From: Tridacna crocea
Lineage: Eukaryota > Mollusca > Bivalvia > Cardiida > Cardiidae
Direction: 5' to 3'
Length of the DNA: 64,000 nucleotides
Assembly (NCBI GenBank): GCA_943736015.1
Contig: OX031057.1
Coordinates: 37,100,501 to 37,164,500, forward strand
How positions within the stretch are numbered: the first letter of the stretch is position 1; each line of letters opens with the position of its first letter. Both the position numbers and the translations under genes were made by a program. Shown piece by piece: positions 43,601 through 58,600 of this stretch. The notes under the pieces are model-generated. The model was not told where the DNA came from. It made no database searches and saw only the letters and a list, made by a program, of their open reading frames with translations.

Positions 43601-46600
43601 TCTATATGCAATAGATTTATACTGCGAGTCGAATTTCATGTTTTTACAAACATATTTTTTTCCAATTCCACAAAGTATGGAAGGCATTTATTTCATTTTG
43701 TTATAAATCAACCAGGACGTATTTGGTACATCCTCGGATACCCCAGGGTCTCCCTATTTGCTACGCTACATCGACCCTGGGACAATTGACTAATAAAACT
43801 TTGAATCAGCCGCCGAAAATCGATACTAAACGTCATACCGTACAGTACACTCGCCCATCACAAAATGATGATAGAACCAATGAAAAGCCAGCATTCGGCC
43901 AGCGGTAAAGCGAGCCGCCGAAAATCGATACGAAACGTCATAGCGTACTGTACACTCGCCCATCACAAAATGATGATGGAACCAATGAAAAGCCAGCATT
44001 CGGCCAGCGGTAAAGCGAAGGAAATTCAACTAATTGTCCCAGGGGTCGATGTAGCGTAGCAAATAGGGAACCCGGGGTATCCGAGGATGTATTTGGTATA
44101 TTATGCTAAAAGTTTAAGGAAGGCATTATAACATAGAAGTAGGACCAATCATGAGTGTGACAAAATCAGGATCAATAAATAAGTTGATCTGTTTGACTAT
44201 TGCAACAGAACCAATGTAACATTTCCCACGGATATCACTTTTCAGTCGCCACCTAGGAAATTCATACGAATTAGCTGGCTTCGATTGATTTAAGTTAGTA
44301 GCAACTCGCTACTCTCTGTAACTTAACATGTCAAATAAGCACATAATTTTGCAGTGTTTAGTCTTGAGCGTTGACGTTTGGTTGCAATTTTGCCATTGAC
44401 TTCATGAGCCATCAATATTTGAGCTGTGACAGTAAATACTGGTCCCAACCTAAGCTAAATATATAATGGCAAAACGTAAAGAAATTGTACTTGAGGGTGC
44501 TTACACTTGCTCACAGACATCTTTTCTAACGCTACTCAAAAAGCATGTAGAGAGGATCCTTCGTGAGTGTTCATGTATTGTCAGTTCAAAATATGTAAGA
44601 TAGTACACAATGATTTGAACATAATTGCCTTACGAAATACCTGTAAGACGAGTTAATTGGACTTTGACCCGTTTAGAGTTGATATTGTCCGGATCTTCGA
44701 CAGGTGAATACCGAATACATCCTCCAACCCTTCCGTGGTCATCCAATACGATGTTGTCAAAGTTCATACCACCCTGTGGGAGAGTATACATACGATTTAA
44801 TCCTTTACCAAAAAAGTCACGTGCTTTGACCACCCTGACGTTGACAATTTTGAAAACATATTGGAAAAATGACAACATGACAGCATTTTCTTCTTTTCCT
44901 AAAACGTTTCAAATCCTTTTTAACTCATTACCACACAATCCCTACTTCTGACAACCCTGAGAAAGAAGCCTTTAGAAAACATTTTGGGAAAAGGAGTAAA
45001 TGCTGGAACCAGCATTTTCTCCTTTTTCCACAATGTTTTCTACTCTTCACAAAACAAATTTTAAATTTTCAGTCATTTTTATCCTGTCGTCTGCAGATGC
45101 TTTTGATTTGGACAAACTTAGAATAATGTCGTCTGGTAATGAGTTACAGAAATTATCATTTCAGCCATCTTCCACTCCGTAATGGACAAGTTTTAAAAAC
45201 TTGCCTTCAAATAGTTTAACTCCAACCCAAAACAGGATTTTAGAAATGTTTATATCGAAATCATTCGACAAATAAATGTGATTTAATGATGATAATTCTC
45301 TTAGTAAGCTAGAGAACACTATGACAAACTGGAGAATATGCGATAAAAAGCAATTTCTCTTATTCTCTGAGTGTTTTCAAATGTCATAATTTTTAAGGTC
45401 GTTTAGTCAAATTTAAAGTGGGATAAATCGCTTGTGTGATGCTCGATACAGTTTTTGACTCGTGTCCTTTATAGATTAAAAAGCTTTTGTCCGATGCAGA
45501 AAAGGAAACCAAACTACAGAAAGTCTCGGGATATTTTTCCATGATATATTACGAAAAGCGGACAATCTACATTGAAAGATCATACTACACTTTCCGAGTT
45601 GTATGATCTTGATCTACACCGTTAGAAACATAGGAGTGTCATCTTATTCTACCTTGCATACAAGACATACAAAGACTTCAGTTGAAACCAGTTTCTTTAG
45701 ACATAATCTAAGTTTCAATAGAGTAGTCTGTGTACCTAATCAGATATTAATCATATTTCTTTTGTAGAAGTAAAATAGTAGGAAACGAAGATGACCCGAA
45801 CGGCAGCCAGCTCTTATGCATAGAAAGGTTGAATTTATCGTTTCGAACGAACGGTCAACGTGGATGACCTAAATCTGGAAAGAGCCAGCCAGTTTCTCCC
45901 GGTGTTCGTTTTGGGGCCATTTTGGGGAATTGTCTATGGTACCAACTGTTATTGGTATAGCTTTCATTTCTGGCTGGCCATGGAAATCCTTTCCTACAGA
46001 AAGCATGTGCAGTTATCTGCATCGTTTTCTTTCTTTATATCTTTTCATCTACTACAAAATGAAAAATTAAATTTCTCTTAATATCCTATTATGACTGTAA
46101 GAGTGTGACAAAATATTTTTCCATTCTTAAGTTTTGTGCTTTTAATCGGACAGTGTCACTCAATTATCGGACTGCACGCTACGTGAGGCATTTCAGTTGT
46201 GATAGGCGCTTTAAACGTATAAAAAGGTTACCTTCAAATTTGAATGCACGGCATTATTGTCAAATATGAATAGTGGAGTGTGTGCCGCCTCCCTGTTGCG
46301 ATACACCAGGCCTTTTGACAAGCCAAGAGGTTCGTCTGGGAAGGAGTACCATATTCCAAAGCCCTGATAAAAGAAACAAGAAACGATGCAATAGGTAACG
46401 GAATGTAATTATTAAAACTGCTTTGTTTATAACATAAACAGAACAGTACCTCCGTCAGCCCTTTTTTTTCCCATAGTTTTGAACATTGGTAGAGGTGAAT
46501 TTTTCAATTAAATACAAAGGTTTAAGATAAGATTTTAATAAAAGTCATCGATACAAAACAAGCAACGGCATTTAAAAAGTAATTATCAGAAAGTCCACTT

Positions 46601-49600
46601 AGACACACAGTTGTTGATTAAAGGATAATCCGTGAAAGGAAAGTCTGGCGGCAGCAACACTCGTACGCTGTTGTCACAATTTTGTCAACAAATAGGCCCG
46701 CAAAACTAACGTCTCCATACTTTTTAACCAATCGTAAAAAGTATTTATTTATATTATATTCTTAGTAAAAATAATAGCCTATATATTTTATTCGTAACAA
46801 TGCATCAATACAAGGATAGATAAAATCAAAGCGTTGAGAACGCTAAAGTGGTATTTGTCAAGGAAACCCATTGTGTGGAATTAATAGTTTGAAAGAAAAA
46901 GAGACATATTGTTCAAATATTGGCTTAAAAGTCAACCCACTAAGCAAATGAATACCTTTTGGCGTGAAGGGAGAGTGCTCTTGTACCTTAAAACTATAAT
47001 TTTGAAACATCTTTAGCCTTTTACGTTTAACTTCCAACATTACAATCAATTACTTCGATCTATAAATATTCATGAGCAATCACATGGAGAAGCGCGCAAT
47101 CATAGGACGAAAAAGCCATGGAACGAATTGGTTTGGAACGAAAAAGCAGGCAAATTTGTATCCTTGCGTTAATTAAAGGCTTTGAGCGATAGAAGCTATT
47201 TTCAATAAAAAATAAGTATCTCAACGATCGATGGCCTCGCTCAATGTATTTTAATATGCCATTTCAAGTTACATATCTGAGCGCTACCGAAAAACTCATT
47301 TGCCTGAGAAAAAATGAGTTTTACTGGATTAATTTCCTTCGGCTTTGCACAAAGTAAGATACATGGTTATCAAAATTCAATCTTGAACTCATGGTGGTAT
47401 TGTCTTCGACAAATACCACAAAAACCAGCGTAGTGAATAATAATATGTTATATAAGAAGTTATTGAAACACAGAGAGGATGGCTCTAGCGGGTTGACTAT
47501 GGTGCAGGTGTATGTTCAATACATTTTTAAAGCATCTGTAACCGAGGGTAAAATGGTTCTCTGAAATATATTGAGAAATATTGACGCAGGTTTATGAAAG
47601 CCTGGTGGGTGAACACTTTTTCTACGTGTGTGTCACATGATAACGCGTTTCAAGAATAAACCATTCAGATAAATACACAGACCATTTATTGAATAATAAT
47701 ACAAAGAAAATGATTTGAACACTCTGTTGATCAGTTCACCATTTTGATTGTTTTATTTATTGTACAAAGGTCTGTCGTCTTCTTGATTTATGCAAAAAAT
47801 GCAGTTTCCATAAAGAATGATATAATCACTGTTAGGATGATATCGTTGCTAGATATATCAACCACAGCATCACTAAAAGTTATTCAAATGATACATCCCT
47901 GTTAGTCATGGGTTGTCATGGCATGTCAAATGAAATAGCTAAGCGCTGTGTCCTTATCCATCCAGACTGTCTAATTTGATTTTCGTACCGATACGCTGAT
48001 CGTAAAAGTGTGGTCGCCGACGTAAAAACTAATCGAAGAAATTTTCAACCAACAAAATGCAACACGAAGAAACGTTTCGGACCAAATCCTTACATTACCT
48101 CTGATCCGGCAGCTACATTCCCTATCATCACTGTCTGAGGATTGGTTATCCAGAATGTACTGGGTCTGTCAACAGAAACATAATTATATTAGTATAGCGG
48201 CTTAGTAACTCGGCTTTTTTTAGAGAGAGAGAGAGAGAGGGAATGCTGAATGCTGGTTATGGGCATTTTCTATCTTCCCTAAAGTTCTTTAGCACTTTGT
48301 ATTATCTGGTAAAACATAAACGCACCTGTTATCAGTGTTGAAGAATCCATTCCATATCCTTTTTACACTGGCTCCGAGGTTGCGATAAAAGATCGTACCA
48401 ATTTCCGGTCCATCCTCAAGAAAGAAGCAATGCCCTAAGACGTTGTACGCTACATTCTCAACAATCTAGAAAAAAATTAAAGGCGATGTTTTTTACACAA
48501 GCTTGATGTGTCCTTCATAACCATGGCCAACCCATTTTCTTTAAGTTTTCACTTCTATTTTCACGATGTTCAGGTACAAGCATATGTTTCATCATTAATA
48601 AAACAGATATTCTAAAGTCCTGATAGCGCAAACGTTCACCCAGTGCCACGAAAAGAAAATAATATCTAAACATGTATAATGCTATAATTTATACCATCAG
48701 AAAATGAAATGGAGAGAGATTTCCTAGGAGCATAAAGCTCTCTTCTTTGTATGTAAGCAAACTATATTTAAAGTTTTTCTGTACATTTTGCATCATTATT
48801 TCAATAGATAATGTTTCGTGCCTACTTCAGGTCCTAATTTGATGAACAGCAATAGGGCCTGCAACACGCGAAAAGTTGTATTCGGACATGTGCGTTAATT
48901 GTCGTCTCGGATCATCCTGCGTATTTCGCGTAGGCTGATCAAAGACGACACTTTCCGATCGTATGAGATTTTCTGTTTTACGCCAGTCTACTGTAGAACA
49001 CAATCTATTGTTCAAATACCATTAGTGTTTACAATAATATTGTTTAAACTAATGTCATAGCAACTTCCGGTACACAGCTCTCTAATACTCGGTAAGCTGT
49101 AACTTACAACTATCTGGTAAGAAAAATTAAGCGAAAGTCGTTGTACCTATCTATGCTTTCCTTGACCTTCTTTAACCGGCAGCATTTTACAAGACATTTT
49201 TAGAAAAGTTATCGACCCTTTCAATTTTGTTCCAAAAGTTAAAACTATGTTGAACAGCGACAGAGGAGTAAGCCCTGTCGCAATGACCATCATCAACTCC
49301 AGAATACATTTCGGCCAATGTTGGTATCGAACTATTTACCTTTGGGTTTTAAGACATTGATCCAGCCGACTGAACTACGGGGCGTGCAAAGCGTATCGAA
49401 AGACATTTTTTGTCTCACATAACTTTCAGGAGAAGCATTTGTCATTGCAGGACTCCAAACGTAGGCAGAATTTTGTCGTGAAATCAAAATAATACCTAAA
49501 GCAGCTGCATGTCTCATGAATGGAATACCACTTAAAGTTTGTTGTTACTTCTTAAATACATTTCTTAATAATTGATTATTACTAGTTATTGGCTTAGTAA

Positions 49601-52600
49601 ATCCAGTTGTAAAAAAAAATAATCATTATTGATCATAAACTTTCATACGCAAGAACTTCATGGTGCAGATCTTGTTCATAATGATTTTGGTATAGCATGA
49701 CCTGAACTAAGCAAAAAAAAATGATTCAAAATGAACTCTCGTAAACAGGAAATATTAAAAGCAAAGAGCTTGCCGAGCATAAAACATGGAAAATAAACTG
49801 TGTTGAGCAGTTTGATTTTTATTTTCTTTCTAAATTGTGTTGAGCATGCATAATACTGAGTACATAATGTTTCGACCACGAAATGTGTTGAACAAGAACT
49901 GGGTTTTTACACGCGCAGAGGTTTTGGTCCTGTTCTAACACGTTACCTGTACACCGGGATGATCGTGTGAAGTTCCATAGGTCCCATGAACGGTAATCGC
50001 TCTTTGATAAGTATTTCGTATCGTATTTGTACGAAGTATTGCTGGCTTGTAAGTGATGTTAAGACACATATGAAAATGGATTGGGTAAAAACCTGAAATA
50101 GATATCGTCAAACTTTCAAAAACCAAAGTTACAGAAAAAGAAAAAAACAAAAACAAACTAAAAATGAACAAGCTGAACTGTTATCACTACTGAAATATTA
50201 AGTTAAAAAGCAGAAATGGTTTGCAACAAGCAATGGCTCCTTCTCAAGCAGTGTTTTCTTTTCAACGGTGAAGAAGATTAAAACATTTTTTGCACAATAT
50301 TTTGCATGAGCGAGATAAGATACTGCTGCAAGTAAGGCTGTCTAACAGTTCAGCATTTTCAACAGTATTTCAATAACTTAACCGTATCGTGTGTACCAAA
50401 CATTCAAGTTTGATCGAGTGTCAAACCTCTACCTAACTGATAAACCAATATTCCCTTTTTACCGGTACATATACCTCAAGTCACCCTTTTATCTCACAAA
50501 TCCGAGTTTTGACGGCCCTGACGGAGGAGCCCTTTATATATTCTAGAAAAAAAAAGAAAAACGCTTATAACCAGCATTTTCTACCCTACCAAAGAACTTT
50601 GGTTCGTTCGTATCACCCTACATTTTTTCGGTTTCAGAAGCTTTTAACTTGGACGTGTGGAAAATTTTGTCGTTTGGTAAAGGCCAATATGATTACCTGG
50701 CTTGATTCATCTGATATACATATACATGCTAATGCAGCAATTTCAGAATGTGACCGGTGGTGGGTTTGGATATGGGTCTAGATGAAAATAGGACCTGAGA
50801 GAGTGTCTCTTAGGAACACTGCACACGCTCAAAAAGAACGTCAATAGGTATAAATCAAATCATACATAGTGTCATCAAAAGGGTATACAGGCGCAGACAA
50901 AGTACCATTGGAAAGATGTTTACAGCTTCAGGCAGACTGCCGATAGAAGGTATGCAACAGTCGCGAGAATATCAACAGAAGAAATTAGGCAAAGAAAACA
51001 GAATAAAGCCAAAGAGAAGCACGATCAGGAAGAATCTGAGAGGCCTCCAAGCTCTGGCTAAATATCTTTAAAAGAAAAAGAAACACTCTTTTCTTAACAA
51101 AATGTCATGAGGACAAGGTTTACAAGATTGGACAGAAGTCTTCAAAAGAGTGAAAATATAAATCAAAAAGAATTTTGTTAAAACAGATAGTCTATAAAAT
51201 CTCAAACGAAAGTAATCAAACGATGACATAGTTTCACTAAAAAAGAAGAAAGCTAACTCAGGCTTGATGTAGACAGAAAGAGGTGCAGGGATTCACACAG
51301 AATGAGATAAATACACTTAGAAGAGTGTATTCAAACTTACAAAAGATGTTGTCAAGGACTTAAATGAATTTTGACAGAGTTCAGCAGAGGAGGGGTAAAC
51401 AAACTCAGACAGAGTGTAGTCAAAGGAGGTAAACGAACTCAAACAGACTGACGTCAAAGAAGGGAAACAAACTCAGACAGAATATATCCGAAAGAGAAAA
51501 ACAAACCCAGGCAGAATGACGTCAAAAGAGAAATCAAGTACGGGCAGAAAGACGTCAAAGGAGATATACAAGCACGTGCAGAATGACGTCCAAGGAGGTG
51601 AAAAAACTCAGGCAGATTGTCATCAAATAAGTGAAGCATATAAAATGTCCCAAAAGACGTGCAGAATGACGTCCAAGGAGGAAACAAACTAAGACAGAAC
51701 GTCTCCGAAAAGAAGAAAATAAACCGCGGCAGAATGACGTCAACTTAAGAGGTTAAACAAACACAGGAAAAATGAAGTAAAAGCAAGTATACCGTCATAT
51801 TCACACAGAAATCAATGGGGAAGAACTGTACAAACTCTAAAGTGAGAATACAAAAACATAAAGAATGCAGCAAAAAGTAAATATACAATATTTACACATT
51901 TGTAAAGTAGAATTTAAGAAACTCAAATGGAATATCCCCAAAAGGAGATACACATACTCGGACAACATGTCACTTAATGGAGATAAATCAACTCAAACGG
52001 AATGTTGCCTTAACGAGGCCTTAAAACTTTAACAGAATGCCACCAAATGCAAGTATACAAATCAAGCAGAATGTAGTGAAAAAAGCGGGTTTACAAATTA
52101 GGCTTAGTGCTGCCAGAATGCAGGTTAACAAACTCAGACACAACGTCGCCAAAAGGTAGCACTCAATTCAGACAGGATGTTGCTAGACGGAGATATCCAA
52201 GTTCAGAGAGAATGTCGCGAAAGGAAGTTTTCAAACAGTGAAATAATGTAGCTGAAAGAGGCATACAAACTCAGACAGATTGTCACCTAATGCAGGTTTA
52301 CATAAAAGCAGGTTTACAAAAAAGTTGTCAATTGGAGATTCACAAAATCCGGAAGACTGCTGCAAAAGGGAGGAAAACAAACTCATAGGGACTAGATTTT
52401 CAAAACCGGGTAAAATGTCACCAAAACCAGGGATGAATTTCGTAAGGGGAAGACTTCAACATAAGACAAAGCGTAATAAAAAAGGAGGCATCAAACTAAG
52501 ATAAAATGTTGCCAAGCACAGAAGAAATGCCCTGATAATATCAACAAAAAGAGTACGTATACAACCCAGAATGTCTGGAAAAGGTCTGTTTCCTTGATGA

Positions 52601-55600
52601 CATCCTACGTTTTTGTACTTCCTTTATGTGATATTTGGAGTTTGTAAACCCTTTTTTCGATGACACTCTGTCTGAATTTGGCATATCTCTTATTAAGTCT
52701 TCGGATGTATAGGAACAGGATGCCATGATGAGGGAACATACATACTCAGACAGAATGTATTCAAAATGCGATATATATAACTGATCTAGCAGGCCGCCGA
52801 AAAAAATTTAGAAAAAAGAAACTGCCAGAATGTCGTCAGACAGAGGCACGCAAATTTACCCCTTGTATCTTTTTAAGGGTTATACTACTTCGGCAGAATG
52901 CAATCGGTTTGAAGACAAAATGTTTGATAATAAGTCGTAAGAATGAGGTAATTCTAGTAAGGAAATTTCGTTCATAGGCAGAGATGAAATAGTGACTACT
53001 CCTGTTTGGTAGTAAACACTAGGCGGTTAGCGTTATGACGTGATCCCCCATATGTCACAGAAGTCGTCAGTAAGAGGTATTCACATTATGGGCGGAGGAA
53101 TATGTAGAACTTCAGGAACAAAACGGTGAAGCAAAGGTTTTCAAAAGGGAGTGACTGTCAATAAGAAGAACACTATACCAAGCAAGTTATCATACAATTA
53201 TGCTTCAATAACATACATTTTACCCAAAAATGGTCAAAAATAAGGTAGAATTATCCCTGGATCGTGATTCAGAGAATTTAACAAGCCAAAAGTGTGGACA
53301 AGTTCAGGATTCAGTATGGATCTGGTTGAGGTGCCGGATCTGCTTCCTGTTCAGGAAAGTCTTGCATGCAAGGTTCGATCCCTGCTTTCGGTCTTCAACT
53401 CGAAAGTGTGCGCTGATCACGAAGTTTGTACTTGTAAAACCTGGGAAGCACATGAATGGAGCTGACGCCATGATATGAAATATTAATGTTGAAAGCAACA
53501 TGAAACTTATTATATACATACAAAAGAATATCATGAATTACCTTTGTCTGTGTTTTGTCCTGCATTTGAAAGTTCCACGCCATCAATAACCACTGAATGA
53601 AATCCGTGAATCTGTAACCAAAATCAAGTTTTCAAAGAAAGGTCCCCAAAAGCACAGTTTTGTTCACTACTAAAAATACAGTTTACACAAGACAGATATT
53701 TGCAACACAAATAGGATATACAATATCCAGTTTTTCCTTTTTCAAGAATGTTTTTAGAAACCTTTCTCCTAAGCGTGGTTAAACTGTGATATCATTTGGT
53801 AAACGGTAATTTAGATTAAAGAAACAGATTTCGTGAAAAGCTTGTAACGTGTTTCTTAAACATGTATAATATATAAGCATACAATGTTTTCCACACTGTC
53901 AAAATAAATTCCATCTTTAGAGCCACATTGTATTTCGCGTCTTCAAATGTTTTCAAAATGAACAGGTTTAACATTTTATTCAAAGGTAGGGAATCAACGC
54001 AAGAAACAATTAAATGACCCTAATATGAGCGCCGTAGGTATCGTATTTAAATCTGTCACAGTTCCCGTTAGCCTGCGGACAACCGCTTGCCATTACTCCT
54101 TTGATCTTGATCGTTCTCGTCAGCATTGCAACTTCACCTCTCATGTCAATGTTGTTTTCGATTTCACCAAAATGACGGAATTCTAACTGATCTGAAATTC
54201 GAAAACAAACCTTCTTTTTGCACTAGAAATAATTAGACAAAAACATTGTTTGAACTACATTCGTCCAAGTTTATCTTTTTTGTCCATTTCTTGAGAATGT
54301 GTTTGTCTAAATAGCGGTAACCTGCACAAACACCAAACAGAAAAATAATCTATACTTTTTTTAGATTCTCCTTCAACAGTACTCCAGTTATTCTGTATTT
54401 TTGGTCTTTCTTTATTCTGGTTCCTTCGTACTAGTTTTGGGCAGTACAGTGCATTTGTTAGGTGTCTTGAATTGTGTTTTTAATAGATGTTATGACCAGC
54501 ACGGAACAACGTACAGTAAATGAGACATGCCAATAAAATTCTATGAAGGCTTCCATTAGGGGCACCCAATGCTATGAAGTATATTGATTCTCATTTGATC
54601 AGAAATATTTCAAACTCGTTTGGTGTGCCTACAAAATCATACCTGCATTCCACCCAGCCTTGACAATCAGACCGAAGCATCCATCACTTCATGAGAAGTG
54701 CTTCAACCTCTAGCCGATATGCCTACACAATTACCCCATCACGCCACCAAGCCATTTTTAGTTCCCACTCATCAAAGGGAGGTAACTCAACTGTTAAAAG
54801 TACTACTTGACTCGTTCGGTGCCACTTGAGAGAGTTTTCATTAGAGAGAAAGATGAATTTTTACTACACCCTATAAGCTTGTAGTTCAGGCACTCAGCGT
54901 TTCCGCTTAGCCACTTGGGCTAGGATAAAAAAGAATGGACTATTGACGTAAACCTTCAACACATAACCCCGATATTTAACAACCGTGCGGAAGAAGACAA
55001 TTAAACATTATCTGAAAAACAGAAAACACGGTTTACTAGCATTTTCGCCTTTTCAAAAGTTTTTTTTTTCCTCCCAGCTGTATCCAGACACAAATCATAT
55101 CATTTAAACCACATCTATTTCGTGGTTTAGGAGTGCACGGATTTTTTTATCGGTCTACAGTTTTGTCGTCAGGTAAATGATTAGTTTTATATTGAAAGCA
55201 ACCTTTTGGATTACCTTTTCTACGTTATACAAAATATTACGTTGTGGTAACTTTTCTGTGGTGTTTATATTTGCCTCGTGAATTGCAAGAAAATTTGATA
55301 TCGCACGAGACAGAAGGCCTCAAACGAGAAGTAAAAATTTTCTTACGCGACGAGAAGCGTATACAAGCAACAGGTAAGTTACTATGTACAACATAATATT
55401 TATTGTATTATGTACAACTTCCAACAACAAAGAGTTTCAATTATTGATAATTTAATTTAAAACAAAGTTAAAAGATATGTCATCACATGTTACTTAGGAC
55501 CATTTATGACACTGTGTATAGGTACTCTGAGATTTATCGGGACCCTCAGATTTTTTAGATATCTCGAAAAACCCCGTACATTTTAATAACCTTGTCAACT

Positions 55601-58600
55601 CTCATAATGAAAATTAGAATTTTCTTTTTGAAGCTAACCTTTCTTGTGCAATTTAGCACAGTTACCAGAACAGGAAACATTGGACAAGTGCATGACTACA
55701 ATACCTCACTTAATTAGATATAAGGCCCTGAAATTGCTTTTTTGTACAAATGATATAGTTCTTTGCTTTACCTTGGATATCACTTTTGACATTTTCATGC
55801 ACATTTTCGAAGTCTAACATGATTTGTCCAACGTTCTGATATTATTTTGTCTCTTCTCCAATATTTGGTCCCAATTTTATTTTCGGCATGGCTTCTAGTA
55901 TAATACCACTTCTGTTGAGATATGTACATCACCTGAGACTTAGACTCGGAGGTCTGTCATAGTTTGTTTCGAATTGTTTTTCGCTATTTTTGCCCAAAAT
56001 AAGCTCAATTGCATTTTGGTCACATTCATAGGGTAGTAATCCTCATGGCACTGTGTCCCTTTGACCGTAAAATTTCAACAAGACTTTGAAGCCTGTTTAT
56101 GGAACTTAACCAGGACATACAATCCACCCTTTTTTTTTATCTTATTTTAGTATCCCATGTCACAAGATGGAGCCAACGTTTGATTAGGAAAACATCTTTG
56201 GTCCGGCGTGGAAAACTGTAAACACGTGGATTCAAGTCTACGATACTGCATTATTGAAATAAAACCCTTAAAAAACCAAGGACCTCCAAAGTTGAAGCTT
56301 TTGCTATTCAGACAATACACGACCACAGTTACTGTACTTGCGGGAGAATTGTTTTCATAAACAGGTAATTCCTTTACAGGGAATAGCCTTCAAACCATTC
56401 ACAGTTTTTAAGCTTGTTTTGTTCATCTGTTCATAATGTTTAACATTGCATTGAGTGCATATTAAGTTAAACTAAGCAATCAAAAAGAAAATCAGAGTTG
56501 GTAAAGGTAATATTATTAACAAGGCAAATTTTCACAACAATAGGTAAAGCATTTCTTAAAAATTTCAAAATTCATGGGGTCATTTTGAACCGCAAACTAC
56601 ATGTACCTTTAAAGAATCTTTTTTCCGTCGTATGGGACTTTATACCCTGGCATTGCATGCAATCGAGCGGAAAATTCAAAGGTGTCTATAGGTAGTTTGA
56701 GGTTCATAGGGACCCGCTGAATTTTGAGATATGCTTTAGCTACTGTACAGAAAATTTACATAGTTAATAAAAATACCTTTACCAACTTTGTGTGAAATTA
56801 TTAGAATTTTTGATAGCCTATTTCTACTTTTTTTTCATTACATGCAGTGTTGTAAAGTATGAACAAAATAACTTTTAAGGGTGGGAAATTGAAGGCCATA
56901 CCAAGTAAAGGATTCATCTATTTATAAAAAGAGTTCTCATGCAAATACAGTAAGTGTTGTCGTCTTTTGTTTAAATGGTAAAACTTCAACTTGAAAGGCC
57001 CTGATCCCGTTCTTTGTTCCGGTTTTAATTTCATGATTCAATATTGGAGACTTACATACACTTGTTTACACTTTGTTTATCTTTTCCAAGCCCAACCATA
57101 GAGCTTTTTCCAGAATTCAACCAAACTTCGGTTCACATCAAATGGTATAACATACAACAATAAGAATGCAAAATGGTGCATTGGTATGATACAGTGGTTA
57201 TGTTCCATTAACATACTTAAAGTTATCGTTGTAGATTTATGGGCAAAGGCATACTGTGTCTTTGAGACTACCACCCTGTGAGTTTTACCATAATACAACT
57301 GAGCTAATTTTTGGCGAACTGAAAAATCAAAGTGAAAAAAAGAATACAAAAATCATGAAAGACTTTTAAGTCTAAGTGTCAGGTGGTTTTGGAACACATA
57401 TCTCAACAAAAGTGGTGTAAAATGTTGAAGCCATGCCGAAAATAGAATTAAATTAAATATTGGAGAACACACACAATACATGAAAACAATGGACGAATCA
57501 TTTTAGACTTCAAAGTTTGAATGAAAGTGACGACGGCGATATCCACAGTCTAGTATAAAACTATATTATTTGTATTAAAGAAACAATTTCAGGGCCTCAT
57601 ACTCAACTGAATTTGTGTACTGAATTCATTCATTTGTCCAGTTATGTTTGTTGTTCTGGTCGGAGAATGTTCAGCTTCAGAGCAAAAATCCAAACTAGGC
57701 AAAATGTGCTTTCTTGCAGAAGAAAAATTCTAATTTTGTGAGAGTAAGTAATGTCATTTTAAAAGACCATTAAAAGTTTCATAAAGTTTGATACGGGATT
57801 TTTTGAGATATTTCAAAATTCACAGGGTCTCTTTGAACTGCAAACTACCTACATGTACGTTATATGAATGAAAGGTAAATATTCAGAACGAAAATTTTTA
57901 CCAGATAATTTCAGTGACCTTGGGCCAGTGATTTCATGTATTTTTCTAATTTCTGCATGCTTCCAAGAATAGTCTGTAGACGTCAGTAGGACCTCGTCAC
58001 CTGCAAAAAGAGTCGTAATTTATTATAGGAAAAATATAACAGAAACTTTCAAACATTGGTCTCTAGCAAGCCTCAGATTCAAATACAAAACTTGACCTAT
58101 TTCGGCGGCGAAAAATACAATCAATCAGGAGTCTAATATCCATCTGTGTCGAGCCTAGGGGCTAAAATATTTGTTTGATTGCAACTGCCAGAACATAATA
58201 TCAGACTCGTCGTGTTACAGCAGCCACGTAGATAAAAGAAGAGAAGAATATATATATTATTAAATCTAAACATAGACACCCATATGTTTTTATTCCTTCG
58301 TAAAATCTAATCGTTGCCATTTTAGGATTGACAGACCCTCCTTTACGCTAGAAATTGGTTGGCAAGATGCAATGACATAGTATGTTAAAACTTTTTGATA
58401 TATATGCGACAAAAAAGACGAACTCAGTGTTGGTCTAGAATCTACATTGGTAAACATAATAGGCCTACTTTAGATTCTAGGCCTACACTGCGGTTCGTCT
58501 TTTTTTCCACATATATATCAAAAAGTGTTCATACACTTAAATTCGGTAATTAATTGATTCTGTGGTTTAGGCACCATTTCAACATTATTTCACTTTTAAC

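Noticed and set aside
51454-51743. Overlapping minus ORFs rich in Phe, Ser and Leu
   Set aside because: Antisense of a decayed minisatellite (ACTCAGACAGAATG); hydrophobic look comes from composition.
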